Assembly: GCA_963741615.1 (NCBI GenBank)
Contig: CAVUIU010000026.1
Location: forward strand, 247,049-311,048
DNA from: UBA9676 sp963741615
GTDB lineage: Bacteria > Actinomycetota > Actinomycetes > Streptosporangiales > Streptosporangiaceae
Direction of reading: 5' to 3'
DNA length: 64,000 nt
In this document: positions 36,548 through 45,837 of the stretch, one piece after another
Numbering within the stretch: position 1 is the first letter of the stretch
Layout of the letters: every line of letters begins with the position of its first letter
Program-made: the position numbers and the translations under genes
The notes under the pieces: model-generated
What the model was told of the DNA's origin: nothing
Seen by the model: the letters and a program-made list of their open reading frames with translations, nothing else
Database searches by the model: none

Positions 36548-37120
36548 TTAACGCCGCCTGGTCCATAGCGGCTCGGTTGCCTGCCAGTCCGCGTCCCAGG
36601 CGGCCAGCCGCCGCCGGCCCAACAGGGAGTGGGCCAGCTGGCCGACGCACAGCACGATCAAGCCGGCGACAATGGGGGCGAGCACGGCGGCCAGCGCCGC
36701 CTGACCCCGCGCCTGCGAAAGCTGCAGCGGTGGCCCGGTCAGCCGCCCGGCCGCATCGACCCACACCATCACCGTGCCGCCAGTTCTGGCATCCGGTGGG
36801 GCGGGAACCGCGCCGGTATGCGGCGTCCCATCAGGAGCAACCCACCTGACCCGCATGGGTGCCTGAGCCTCGCCATAGCTGGAAGCAGGCGCGGTGGCGA
36901 GCAGCACCGCAGGCACCTGGCGCCAGGCAGCCTGTTTGGTGCAGGAGCGGGAGGCCATGCGGTAGGCGAAATGCCCGGCGGTAAGTGCAGTCACCGGAGC
37001 TGCGGCCAGGAAAGCAACGGCCAGTCCGGCCACGACCACAGCTTCCACCCGGTCAACGGTGCGCCGCAGTGGGTTACGGTCAGGCCACAGCCCGCGAACC
37101 GCCCGCCTGACCCCCGCCAT
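36548..37120 (-). CDS. Rv1733c-like membrane protein
   Basis: 190 residues from ATG 37120. N-terminal signature DRNPLRRTVDRVEAVVVAG, one TM segment, an extracytoplasmic domain with MRVRWVAPDGTPHTGAVPAP and VMVWVDAAGRLTGPPLQLSQ, a second TM segment, and a C-terminal basic tail RRRLAAWDADWQATEPLW. This is the architecture of the Rv1733c family, a DosR-regulon membrane protein in Mycobacterium tuberculosis. A DosR-like box is 96-109 nt upstream. Function is unknown even in the reference species. Confidence 0.8.
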   Translation of the reverse strand: MAGVRRAVRGLWPDRNPLRRTVDRVEAVVVAGLAVAFLAAAPVTALTAGHFAYRMASRSCTKQAAWRQVPAVLLATAPASSYGEAQAPMRVRWVAPDGTPHTGAVPAPPDARTGGTVMVWVDAAGRLTGPPLQLSQARGQAALAAVLAPIVAGLIVLCVGQLAHSLLGRRRLAAWDADWQATEPLWTRRR

Positions 37121-37215
37121 AACCACTGCCGGCCGCCCCTCAACCCTGCTTCCTTTCACGACCACGATCGGCCGTCACGATGCCCGCAACCCAGAGGCGA
37201 TACGCCCGTGCACCC

Positions 37216-37229
37216 GGGACCTTCGTCCA
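37216..37229 (-). promoter_or_regulatory. DosR/DevR-like box upstream of the Rv1733c-like gene
   Basis: GGGACCTTCGTCCA, 96-109 nt upstream of ATG 37120. Its left half is the classic GGGAC of DosR sites. Confidence 0.55.
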
Positions 37230-37256
37230 GCCCAGCAGGCTTTCCACCCCGATCCC

Positions 37257-38480
37257 TCAGCCGGTCCGAGCGGCCACCCGCCCCGGTGGCCGCCCCGATC
37301 TTGCGCTGGGCTGGTGCCCGTCGCTGGATAGCGTGGCGCGGGCAAGTGCCTGGACGAACGCGGGCACGGACCCGGCGGCAGCGAACAGGGTCCGCTGGCG
37401 GTCGGCCCCGGTACCCAGGTGGTCGAGCCGGTCCACCAGTGCGGTGATGCGCCCGGCGTCGCCGCGGGCGCTGAGCGCGGCCTGGACGTGGTCGAGCAGG
37501 CGGGACCGCAGGCTGCGCGCATCGGCGGGCCGGCCGGTGAACGGGTCGATGCCGGCTCCGGCGAGCCCGTGCCGGGCCGCGGCGGTGAGGGACGCGTCGA
37601 CCCACCGGGCCGGCGCCGCTGGCGGCGGCGTTCCCTGGCGGGCCTCGGTCAGGGCGGTCGCGACGAGGGCGCGGGTCAGCCCGGCCAGCAGCACCGCGGT
37701 GCCGGCGTCGAGGCAGACGTCGGCGACCCGGACCTCCACCGTCGGGTAGCGGGGGGAAAGCCGCGCCAGGATGTAGACGGCCCGCTCATCGAGCGCCGCG
37801 CCCCGCGCGATGAGGGCGCGGACCGCCGCATCGTAGGCGGCGGCGCTGTCCCACACGGCGGGTGCTGTCGCCGTCGGCCAGCGTGACCACAGCGGGTACC
37901 GCCAGCTTGCCCAGGCCGTGTCGCGGCCGCCGGCGATCGGCGAGTTGACGGTGATGGCCAGCAGCGGGGCAAGCCAGGGCCGCAGCCGCGCCAGCACCTG
38001 CACGCCCAGGTCACGGGACGGGACCCCGACGTGCACGTGGCAGCTGCAGGTGCCGGCATCGGCCACCAGCCCGCTGTACCGGCGCGCCAGCTCCCGGTAC
38101 CGGGGGTCGCCGGTCACGGCGGCCAGCCCGGGCGTGTGGTACGGCGCGGTTCCCGACGCCACCAGGCAGCAGCCCAGCTGCGCAGCAGCGTCGGCGGCCA
38201 GCCGCCGCAGCCGGGCCAGCTCACGGCCGACACCATCCAGGCCGGTGCACACCGGCGTCGCGGTCTCCACCTGGAACCGCATCAGCTCCTGCTGCACCCC
38301 CGGCTCCCCGCCGAGCATCCGCACCAGATCCGGGGCGGCCAGAACAACGGCGCCGCTGCAGGGATCCAGGAGCACGAACTCCTCCTCCACGCCCAGCGTG
38401 ACCCCACCGGCCGGGCGCGCCGTCCCTGACCGGTCGCCGTGCACCTCCGCGCCCCGGCCCGCACCGTCCAGCCTGGGCAT
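37257..38480 (-). CDS. Glutamate-cysteine ligase-like protein (GCS2/YbdK carboxylate-amine ligase)
   Basis: 407 residues from ATG 38480 (GTG or other starts up to 38522 are possible). GCS2 family blocks: VTLGVEEEFVLLDPCSGAVV (nucleotide and metal site), MRFQVETATPVC, then DAGTCSCHVHVGVPSRDLGV, WASWRYPLWSRWPTATAP and PTVEVRVADVCLD. It would catalyse ATP-dependent ligation of a carboxylate to an amine, typically glutamate to cysteine; the substrate is unconfirmed. It is divergent from the DUF7455-like gene, and the box at 38698-38711 lies between the two starts. Confidence 0.85.
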   Translation of the reverse strand: MPRLDGAGRGAEVHGDRSGTARPAGGVTLGVEEEFVLLDPCSGAVVLAAPDLVRMLGGEPGVQQELMRFQVETATPVCTGLDGVGRELARLRRLAADAAAQLGCCLVASGTAPYHTPGLAAVTGDPRYRELARRYSGLVADAGTCSCHVHVGVPSRDLGVQVLARLRPWLAPLLAITVNSPIAGGRDTAWASWRYPLWSRWPTATAPAVWDSAAAYDAAVRALIARGAALDERAVYILARLSPRYPTVEVRVADVCLDAGTAVLLAGLTRALVATALTEARQGTPPPAAPARWVDASLTAAARHGLAGAGIDPFTGRPADARSLRSRLLDHVQAALSARGDAGRITALVDRLDHLGTGADRQRTLFAAAGSVPAFVQALARATLSSDGHQPSARSGRPPGRVAARTG

Positions 38481-38697
38481 CACCGCAGCCACCCTGCCGC
38501 CTCCGCTTCTCCCGGCTCCCACCTCCGACCATCACAGCCCAGCAGATCCCCACCCAGAGCCCAAAGGCCCCCGGCCGCAGGCCAAACGCCGGGCCGCCGC
38601 CCAGCCCGCCAACCCGGTCCGCCAGGGTCCACTGTGGCTCGCTCCGCCACGCCCTTCAGGTGCGGCACGCGGGCCGGGGCGGCTGTCAGGTGGTCCC

Positions 38698-38711
38698 GGG
38701 CCTTTCGGCCC
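38698..38711. promoter_or_regulatory. DosR/DevR-like box (perfect palindromic ends)
   Basis: GGGCCTTTCGGCCC, 60-73 nt upstream of ATG 38771 and about 220 nt upstream of the divergent GCS2-type gene. It is one of the two best matches in the window. Confidence 0.6.
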
Positions 38712-38770
38712 GCTAGCCAGGGAGCAAGGGCCCTGGATAGCGGGCAGTGGCGTGCGCCAGGCTCGCGGTC

Positions 38771-39085
38771 ATGAGCGGTGACCTGGCAGGGCAGTTCACC
38801 GACCGCAGCGATCCGGCGGATCGCCGGCGGCCCGCAGCTGCCGTGCCCGCCATTGACTGGCGTGCGCTCAGGAGGGCCGGCCGCGCCTGCTGCTGCCCCG
38901 CCAAACCGGTCGTGATCGCGGTCATGCCCCCGGCCCCCGGCCGGGACCACGCCACCGACCTGCTGCTGTGCAGCCACCATTACCGGGCATCCCGCGAGGC
39001 GCTCACGGCCGCAGGTGCGGCCGTCTTCGACGGCGCCGGCCGGCGCGTCATCCCACCGCCCAGGGCTCTCCTTGAAGCCCGCTAA
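38771..39085 (+). CDS. DUF7455-like small protein
   Basis: 104 residues from ATG 38771. A Cys/His pattern in GRACCCPAKPVVIAVMPPAP and LLLCSHHYRASREALTAAGA suggests a small zinc-ribbon-like fold, as in DUF7455 proteins. GAAVFDGAGRRV is the usual ending. The gene at 62196-62393 is a decayed relative. A DosR-like box lies 60-73 nt upstream. Confidence 0.65.
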   Translation: MSGDLAGQFTDRSDPADRRRPAAAVPAIDWRALRRAGRACCCPAKPVVIAVMPPAPGRDHATDLLLCSHHYRASREALTAAGAAVFDGAGRRVIPPPRALLEAR

Positions 39086-39432
39086 AGGCCTGCGAACTCG
39101 GCAGGCTGGATGAGAGTGTCACCAGGCGGCCGGGTGGCCGTGTGCGGCCAGGTCCATGACTTCTCCTGCGGGCGGCGCCGCGGCTGGCATGCTGGCGGTC
39201 AGGCGCGGCCTGCGCCCGCGAGCAGCATCCGCCCGGGCACTCGATACTTGCGTGGCCCGCGGGTGAGCCCTGCATCCGTGCATCCGGGCCGATGTCGCAG
39301 CGGGCTGGCGAACCTTGCCCACGGCCGCGCCAGCGGCGGGCAGCGCCGATGGCGCCTGCGGGGCTGAGGCCCCGGCCGTCTGGCAGGGGTGGGGAGGACC
39401 AGCACCCCCTTGCCCGGCGTGGATAGACCCGC
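39086..39432. other. Intergenic, nothing recognised
   Basis: About 350 bp between the DUF7455-like gene and a pseudogene. No supported frame, RNA or box. Confidence 0.35.
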
Positions 39433-39890
39433 GTGGACTGGTCTTGTTTCATCGCAGATCAGATCACGCTGGAGACCGGCCTTTCGGCCGCCTGCGCCAA
39501 CCTGGGCAGGCTCGCCGACGGCGGGCCGGTGCCGCCGGCTTCAAGAAATGCCTATGGCCAGGGCATCACCGCACTGTTGCAGGCCGGGCCGGTGAGGTGC
39601 CTGCCCGGTGCGTGGGGCCTGGCCGGGGTGCAGCTGGGAGAGCTGGCAGCCCAGCATGGCCGCGCCCGGCTGCCGCTGCGCCGGGAGATCACCCGGGCCC
39701 GCCGGCCGGCGGTTCCCGGTCCTGGACGTTGACCCACGCTCACAGCGGCTGCGGAAGGCACCACCGTGCCCGCGCTGACCGGCTCTCACCGGCAGCCGCC
39801 CGGCCTGGCGGCTGCCGGGCTTGACCGGGAGACCGTGCGCCGGTGCGCCACACGCACCGTCGGCGGCTTCCTTGCCCGTCCGGGCATGTG
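39433..39890 (+). pseudogene. Frameshifted paralogue of the 55237-55779 family
   Basis: The first 75 codons (FIADQITLETGLSAACANLG, RLADGGPVPPASRNAYGQGI) align with FVAQDLTVDVGSRAAQARFT and the following residues of the intact gene at 55237-55779. After PLRREIT the frame is lost. Downstream frames still encode pieces of the family end: VPVLDVDP in one frame and PPGLAAAGLDRETVRRCATR in another. At least two frameshifts. No DosR-like box precedes this copy, unlike the intact one. Confidence 0.6.
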
Positions 39891-40207
39891 CCATCGCCCA
39901 TCCCGCCGGCCGGGCAGAACCGGGCAGCCTCGCCAGTTACCGGCACCCGGTGCATCTGCTTGCCACGTGCTCATCTGGCACGGGCCCGGGCGCGCCGGTC
40001 CAGCCGCCATCCGTCCGGAATGGTGAAGATCGGCCCGTCGCAGCGCTCGCCCGTACTTGACTCAGCAGCAGGCCCGGCTGCCTGGACGGCGCTGGCGCGA
40101 TCGGGTGCCTTCCCGCCCAGCACCGCAGGCGCCGGTCCCGCCCTTCAACGACGTCGCTTCTTCTCCGCATCGAATCGTCCCGGGTCAGGGTAGGCTCATG
40201 CCTCATC
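39891..40207. other. Gap, nothing recognised
   Basis: About 320 bp after the frameshifted pseudogene. No supported gene. Confidence 0.35.
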
Positions 40208-40468
40208 ATGGGTGCATTCGATCTGCCTGTTACACACCTGCAGCCACATGAACCGTTCCTGCCGGCGTGGCGCATGTCCTGCCAGTGCTCGTTCAGGCCC
40301 GGCAGGCGGGGAGAAATCACCGCATGCGGGTGCCGTTCCTGGTGGCGTGTCGGCAAGCGCGGCCGGTGGTATGCGATCTCCCAGCGCCGCGCGTTCCGCG
40401 CGCTACTGCCTGACCTGATGCGTGAACTTGGTCACTTCGAGATGACCGGGAACTGGCCGGGAGACTAG
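40208..40468 (+). CDS. Small hypothetical protein
   Basis: 86 residues, or 64 if the internal ATG 40274 is used. Contains MSCQCSFRPGRRGEITACGC and SWWRVGKRGRWYAISQRRAF, a Cys-rich and basic core. No family recognised. The codon bias is only moderately gene-like. Confidence 0.35.
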   Translation: MGAFDLPVTHLQPHEPFLPAWRMSCQCSFRPGRRGEITACGCRSWWRVGKRGRWYAISQRRAFRALLPDLMRELGHFEMTGNWPGD

Positions 40469-40891
40469 CACGCTGACACACGATCACGTCCACGCCCATA
40501 CGGCGCCGGGCGCAGGGTGACGAGACATCTGCCTTCTGCCGAAGCCAGACTGGGCCCGGCCTGCTGCCGGACCCGCGCACCGCAGCCGGGTGCTCTCCGC
40601 GCGCAGATCCGGCAGATACGTCCGCCTCAGTTGATCAGCACAAGGATGTTGATGGCCGTCCAGAACGGCGGGTACGCGCGCGCCCCTAAGCCACGTCGGC
40701 AGTCACGCTATGTGATCAGGTTGCCTGCGATCCTCGCCGAGCTGTGCCGAATCGTCCACAGATAATTCAGCCGCTGGATGTTCAAATAGCGAGGGCGGTA
40801 ACAGGGGGCGTCCCGCGCAGGTGACGCTGATGTGTGCCTCGCTGATCCGCACTATCAGCTCGTTGCAGTACCGGTGCCACCATCGCCCGGC
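40469..40891. other. Intergenic, one possible C-terminal fragment
   Basis: About 420 bp. One minus-strand frame ends RAYPPFWTAINILVLIN at about 40629, which looks like the last membrane helix of some protein, but no gene can be assembled around it. Confidence 0.3.
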
Positions 40892-41296
40892 TCAGGAATG
40901 CTGCGAGTTTGTCTCCCCACCGCTGGCCTCCTCAGCAGCTTGACCGGGCACCTCCGCCGTCTTTGCCGCGCCGGTGAGATCAGAATCAATCAGGCTCGGG
41001 CCGCCGCTCAAGGACCACGACCGCGGTCTGGGTCGGTCGAGCAGCTCGACCGCGGCCATGCGTCGCTCGTGCACCGGCGCCGCCCACAAGGCACCCACCA
41101 GTGCCAGCAGGTCATCGTGGCTCAGCGCGGGATGCTGGGAGGCGGCGGCCTTGGCCACCGAGCGGATGATGGGCACGCTCGTGCCGTAGTGCTCAAGCTC
41201 GCTCTTCAGGTAGGCCCTTTCCCGCTCCGCGCGGCCAGGCGTGGCCCGGGTGCGCAGCGCAGTGTCGATCTGGTCAGCGAGCAGGCTGGCATCCAT
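40892..41296 (-). pseudogene. DNA alkylation repair protein (AlkD-like), C-terminally lost
   Basis: The first about 85 residues fit the N-terminal HEAT-like repeats of AlkD-type glycosylases: TPGRAERERAYLKSELEHYG, TSVPIIRSVAKAAASQHPAL and PVHERRMAAVELLDR. After that the frame changes to unrelated sequence and ends at 134 residues, whereas the family needs about 230 with the catalytic Asp/Trp/Arg region. Probably a non-functional remnant. Confidence 0.65.
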
Positions 41297-41355
41297 TCTG
41301 CGGATCCTAGAACGGGCGCCGCCCCCGCGGCAGCGCCAAGCAGAGCGCTAATGCC

Positions 41356-41385
41356 GTCGCTTGCCTGCGTGATGGGACCGGGGTG
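41356..41385. repeat. Solo IS21-end-like sequence
   Basis: GTCGCTTGCCTGCGTGATGG and the next 10 bases match 18282-18311, the left end of the IS21 element, at all but two positions. No istA or istB remains here, so this is probably the scar of a lost IS21 relative. Confidence 0.5.
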
Positions 41386-41507
41386 CCCTTTGCGGGCAGG
41401 GCATGGCAGGAACCAGACCGGGCTGCCCTATGGCCTGATGGCCGGGGTCTTCCTGCTCTATCGCGGCTGCGGGCCGGGTGAACACTGAAAGTGCGAGGAG
41501 GTGCGCC

Positions 41508-41891
41508 ATGAGAACAACCGAAAGCCCACCTGAGCACCACGCCGCGACGCCACCCGATCGGCCGCGTGCTCCCAAAGCGGTTGCGCGGGCCTGGATCGCG
41601 ATCGTCCTGATACCGGTGTTCTTCTTCATCGCCATAGCCGTGGGTGAGGGCCTCATGTCCCTGCTGGGCTACCCGTCCGGCGGTGCCGCCCCGGCGTGGG
41701 TCACTGTGGTCACCGATGTTGCAGCCACCGTGACGGTCTTGCTCCCCTGCCTGGCAGCGGTGTTCTTCGGCCTCCGTGCCTATAAGGCTGGTGACCGCCG
41801 CGGCGTGTTGCCCGCCGTGCTGGGGACAGGCGCCGGCCTGGGATGGCTGATCCTGGCCATCGTCAGCGAAGTCGGTGATCTACTGCGCTGA
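41508..41891 (+). CDS. Hypothetical membrane protein
   Basis: 127 residues from ATG 41508, preceded by GAGGAGG with a 6-nt gap. Cytoplasmic-looking N-terminus (MRTTESPPEHH), then three hydrophobic helices: AWIAIVLIPVFFFIAIAVG, VVTDVAATVTVLLPCLAAVF and TGAGLGWLILAIV. A short basic loop RAYKAGDRRG lies between the last two. Family unknown. Confidence 0.65.
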   Translation: MRTTESPPEHHAATPPDRPRAPKAVARAWIAIVLIPVFFFIAIAVGEGLMSLLGYPSGGAAPAWVTVVTDVAATVTVLLPCLAAVFFGLRAYKAGDRRGVLPAVLGTGAGLGWLILAIVSEVGDLLR

Positions 41892-42305
41892 TATCGGCGG
41901 CTGGCACCCGTCGGCACGCCCCTTCTCAACCCGCACCAGAGCCGGGCCGCCAGATGTGGTGCTACCAAGGTTTCGGCACGACCGAGCATTAGTGAGCCGA
42001 GTCGAGCGCGCGGCGGCACGCGGATCACCCCGCTCTGCACGGTCCCGGACTTCTTGAACCCGGTTCCACCACCGCGCCAATTGGGCTTGGACAGGGCTCG
42101 TCAAGTGGCGGACAGGGCCGAGCACAGAGCGTGATGTAAGGGCGGACAACTCCCGACGTGCTGCCAGCGTCTGCCGGCTATGCGCTGATAACTATCGGCG
42201 GACCGGCCGTGCCGGGGGTGATCGCCACCGGCATCGCGGTGAGCTGTTGGAGGTCGCTGGTGCCCCGGGCCGGGTCGGCGGGGAGGGTCAGCCGGTATCT
42301 GCTGT
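41892..42305. other. Intergenic, nothing recognised
   Basis: About 410 bp. A minus-strand frame (41880-42149) is open but has no recognisable features. Confidence 0.35.
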
Positions 42306-43607
42306 TCAGTCCGGCGGCGGCCGGTCGCCTTCGCCGCCGGCGGCGGCGACCGCCTGGTCGGTGAGGTGCCTGGGAAGGCCAGACTGCTCGCAGTTCCATC
42401 GGACCCATTCGGGCAGCAGCGCCTTCGCGCCGACGGTGACGGGATGATCGGGGATCCAGTCGCTGATCAAGGCAAGCTGGAATTCGGCCCGGTGCGGCGA
42501 CGCGGCGTGCCAGGTGCCGGGCAGCGCCCCCTGGAGCCACTCCCCGGCCACCGCGCCGACCACCTCGGGATCCGGTGCGCTGCCGTGCCGCCGCAGATAC
42601 CAGCCGGTGAACGCCTCCGTCATCGGCGCCGTGTCGACGCCCTGGTAGAGCGACGCCGCCGCGGGCAGCGGCATCCCCCGCTTGCGCAGCGCATCCGCCA
42701 GATCGTGATGACGCCGGTTCGCCCGGAACCAGTTGTCCATCACCGCCCGCGATTCGGACCCGTTGAGCAAAGCCTCCCCTGTGTCCAGGTGGACCAGGCA
42801 GTCCAGGCGTTCGGCCGTCTCGACCGGGCTCAGCCGGGCGCCGCCGGCTGCCTCACCAGCCAGCGCCCGCCACGCGGCGGCCGCCTGCTCCGCATGGTCG
42901 AAGACGCCCGCGCTGGCGAGATGGACGAACCCGCAAGCGTCGACATCGAACAAGAACACCGAAGGGTCCGTGCCGCCGGGATAGCAGAAACCCGCGACCA
43001 CCCCGAAGCGGGTGCCGTACGCATCGCGCATCTGCGACACCTCACCGGTCGCAGCGATCTGCGGGAGCAGCCGCAGCCAGCCCGGCTGCCGTGCCGCCGC
43101 GCCGGCCGGCAGCCCTTCCTCCGCCCGGGCCAGCGCGTCCTGCGCGATGGACCGCAGCGCAGGTGAGCCGATCGAGGTCAGGCCGTGCAGCAGCCGCCAC
43201 GGCGCCTGCCACGCACCATCCTGACGGCCGGCCCCTTCCCGGACCCGGGCTGCCGCCCCGCCGGCGAGTTCCTCGAACAGCCAGTCGAACCACATCCCGA
43301 GGCGTTCCGCACGCACGACGTCATACAGTTCGCCGCCCACCAGCTCCGCTGCCGCCTGTTCGAGTTCCCGCGGCCCTCGCGCGGCCATGACGACACCAGC
43401 CCGGTCAAGGATGCCCTTGACCGACACGTCAAACCAGCCCGGGCGCTGCCGCGGCCCTATCAGCGACTGCAGCGCCGCCAACGACGGCGGTCCCGCATCA
43501 GCCGGCAAGTCACCCACGCCACGGCGCGTGGCACCCGGACGGCCAGAGGCCCGCCTCTTGGACTTGGCCTTGCTCTTGATCTTGCGGCGACGCGAAACAG
43601 GCGACAT
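42306..43607 (-). CDS. Hypothetical protein with a Lys/Arg-rich N-terminus
   Basis: 433 residues from ATG 43607. The first 25 residues are strongly basic (SRRRKIKSKAKSKRRASGR). A mixed alpha/beta protein follows, with blocks LYDVVRAERLGMWFDWLFEE, FLFDVDACGFVHLASAGVF and DTGEALLNGSESRAVMDNWF. No domain recognised. The basic tail suggests nucleic-acid or membrane-surface binding; this is inference only. Single gene, no operon partner. Confidence 0.65.
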   Translation of the reverse strand: MSPVSRRRKIKSKAKSKRRASGRPGATRRGVGDLPADAGPPSLAALQSLIGPRQRPGWFDVSVKGILDRAGVVMAARGPRELEQAAAELVGGELYDVVRAERLGMWFDWLFEELAGGAAARVREGAGRQDGAWQAPWRLLHGLTSIGSPALRSIAQDALARAEEGLPAGAAARQPGWLRLLPQIAATGEVSQMRDAYGTRFGVVAGFCYPGGTDPSVFLFDVDACGFVHLASAGVFDHAEQAAAAWRALAGEAAGGARLSPVETAERLDCLVHLDTGEALLNGSESRAVMDNWFRANRRHHDLADALRKRGMPLPAAASLYQGVDTAPMTEAFTGWYLRRHGSAPDPEVVGAVAGEWLQGALPGTWHAASPHRAEFQLALISDWIPDHPVTVGAKALLPEWVRWNCEQSGLPRHLTDQAVAAAGGEGDRPPPD

Positions 43608-44454
43608 GCGCACGATGGTAAAGGAGCACGCACGCCAGAACGGACCATCCCACGATGGCCGCGCATCCCTCCGGCCGCCCGCCGGCGGTAACCGGGCCAG
43701 AAGCGGGCAAGAGTGTGCCTGCGCCGCCGCAATCGCCGGGCACGGTTCCGGCCACCAGTCAAGATCATCTACCCGCGGCTGGCCTGCACCCGGTGGCGGC
43801 GCAGGTCTACACGAGGTACATGCCAGGTACATCCGGGGCATATCGCAGGCCGATGGCGGCCACCAGCTTGGATAGCAGACCGCGGCCGGGCCGGCCCGGC
43901 AAGTAACGCGGTGCGCCTACTGCCTGCGGTGTGCTCGCGCCGCTTCCCTCTTCGCGAGAATCGGGCCCACCAGCGGACAGCGGCGGGACCGCGTTGCTGC
44001 GGCTCAAGCTCCCGGGGCGGCGCGGAGTGGAAGGCGGGGAACGTGGTGGGACCGTGAGGATCGGTCCTGCCGTGCCGGTCTCGGGCTCGCGCGGGAATCT
44101 TTGGCGGGGGGTGTGAAAGATGGCCATGCAGATCGGATTTCTAAGGTGTGACAGTATCCGGCGCTTGTAGGGCCGGGGGAGTGCGGCCATCGGCTGCGGC
44201 AGGCCGGCGGCTCAGCGACGTGCCCGGCCGAGTCCAGGACGGCAGTGGGAGAGTGAGATGCAGTGGGACTCAGCTGGACGTCATGGGACATGATCCAAAA
44301 CCTGCGTCGCGCTGACCAGGCACACTCCGGGACTACGGACGCCACACGGACAGAACGCGGTATTCACGCGGCGGGGAATGGAGTATCCGCAGGTCAGCGG
44401 GCATTCCGATGGGCAGGAATGGGCTCCCTGTAAAACCGCTCCCACCTGATAGGG
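43608..44454. other. Long intergenic stretch, no gene recognised
   Basis: About 850 bp. It contains a short direct repeat (CAGGTACAT-like units at about 43815-43835) and, near 44429, CTCCCTGTAAAACCG, which is shared with the tRNA-like sequence at 53.4 kb. Nothing else identified. Confidence 0.35.
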
Positions 44455-44859
44455 CTAACCAGCTGCTGGCCCTTCAACGCTCGGGTTAGGGCCAGTGTTG
44501 GTGTCGATGATGGGAATGCCTGGTGCGACCGCGGTGGTGACGGCGGCCAGGCGGTCGCGGTCAAGCCGCCAGCCGGTGATCGGCCGGGCTGTCCCGGCGG
44601 CCACGCGGGGCGCCGGGCAGCTGGGTGCTGGTTCGTTGCCCTCGGAGAGGTCCGGGGCGCTCTGGCGGCGCTGGATCCCGATGCACGGGGCCGGGCCGCC
44701 TGCCGGGTAACCCGGCCGCGGGTAAGTGACGATCTGCTCGACATCTGCCCAGGGAACGAATACAGCCGGGTCCCCGCCGGAGCAGCCAGCTGTCCCGCGG
44801 GGCCGGATCACGGTGTCCTGGTCGATGTGCGATTGTCCGCCGGCGGTGGCCGCGTGCAC
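44455..44859 (-). CDS. Hypothetical protein (possible PH-like fold), perhaps 5' truncated
   Basis: 134 residues from GTG 44859. The middle FVPWADVEQIVTYPRPGYP and ITGWRLDRDRLAAVTTAVAP, ending IIDTNTGPNPSVEG, resemble an actinobacterial family in which a two-helix membrane anchor precedes a PH-like beta domain. The anchor part is missing here, so the gene may be truncated at its start. Confidence 0.45.
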   Translation of the reverse strand: MHAATAGGQSHIDQDTVIRPRGTAGCSGGDPAVFVPWADVEQIVTYPRPGYPAGGPAPCIGIQRRQSAPDLSEGNEPAPSCPAPRVAAGTARPITGWRLDRDRLAAVTTAVAPGIPIIDTNTGPNPSVEGPAAG

Positions 44860-45243
44860 GGCGGGCCACTCGGGGCATAGGGCGGTCTACTACAAACGCG
44901 CGCGGCTGCCGGTCGGTCTGGTACCGGCCGCGGCACGAGCCGGGCGGATGGGACGCCGCGGAGTCGGCGGCCGAATGACATCCGCGCAGGGTGTTGTAAC
45001 CCTCCCGGCGCGGCTACACGCCGCCGTCACCCCCCGGCGCATAGCTTCCGCCAGGACCACCCTCATCAACCTGAGTCTGCCCACCTCAGCTGCACAACCA
45101 CGGCTCTTACCGATCTTGCTGCCAGCAGGAATCCGCCGGGCTTGCCACCATCGAAGGGCGATCACACCTATGCGCTATTGAGTGATCGTGGCCGCCGCGG
45201 TGCGGGGAGGAGGCGACAGTGGCCAGCCCGGGGTTGGGCTGGT
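44860..45243. other. Intergenic, nothing recognised
   Basis: About 380 bp before the coupling-ATPase fragment. No supported gene. Confidence 0.35.
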
Positions 45244-45795
45244 TCAGCCTGTTTCCTTGCCGAACGCTTCGTCGAGCAGGGCGTCGGCGTCGGGGGGCCG
45301 GACAGTGGGCGGTGTGGTGTCCTGGGCCCGTGCGGCGGACCGGGTGGCCGCCTGTGGCCTGCCGGCTGGCCGGCTGTCGGCCGCCAGCGCGGCGGGTGCG
45401 GCGACGAGCCGTTTGACCTGTACGAACGTCACACCACCGCGGTAGATGTAGGCGGCCTGCCCGGTGCCGAGGCCGCGGATGACGGCCGGATCGGCCACTG
45501 GCGCGTCGCGCAGCCGGGACGAGCCTTCATGCGCCCATAACGGCACTCCCAGCACCCGCCGGGAGGTGTCGGTCACCCGGCGGGTTCCGGCCAGCCCGGT
45601 CGCCGGATCGGGGTGCGGGGTCCGCAGCAGCCAGATCCCCCCGTCGGCGGTGGCGGCGATCCGGTACCGCTCGTCGTCGCGTGGCGCCAGCCCCTGCCAC
45701 GACTGGGCCGAGACCTGCACCGCCAGTCCCAGCGACCGCGCCCGCTCGTACAGCTGCCAGATCGGCAGCCGCCGGGCGACGGCACTGAACTCGTC
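45244..45795 (-). pseudogene. Conjugation-type ATPase, C-terminal fragment (copy 2)
   Basis: About 183 residues identical over 414 bp to the copy at 10962-12260, beginning abruptly at DEFSAVARRLPIWQLYERAR. The tail differs (TVRPPDADALLDEAFGKETG). The upstream junction at 45796 falls inside the Walker B region and touches the mobile-element operon that starts at 45838. It has lost its P-loop and cannot be a functional ATPase. Confidence 0.7.
45382..45795. repeat. 414-bp exact repeat, copy 2
   Basis: Same sequence and orientation as 11148-11561. Its right boundary is a sharp breakpoint; its left boundary is where the ATPase tails diverge. Confidence 0.9.
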
Positions 45796-45837
45796 CATTG
45801 CAACAGATGCTCAACACGAGCTTCTGAGGAGGGGTTC

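Noticed and set aside
39460..39480. GGCCTTTCGGCCGCC as a DosR-like box
   Set aside because: It lies inside the coding part of the pseudogene at 39433 and lacks the outer GGG.
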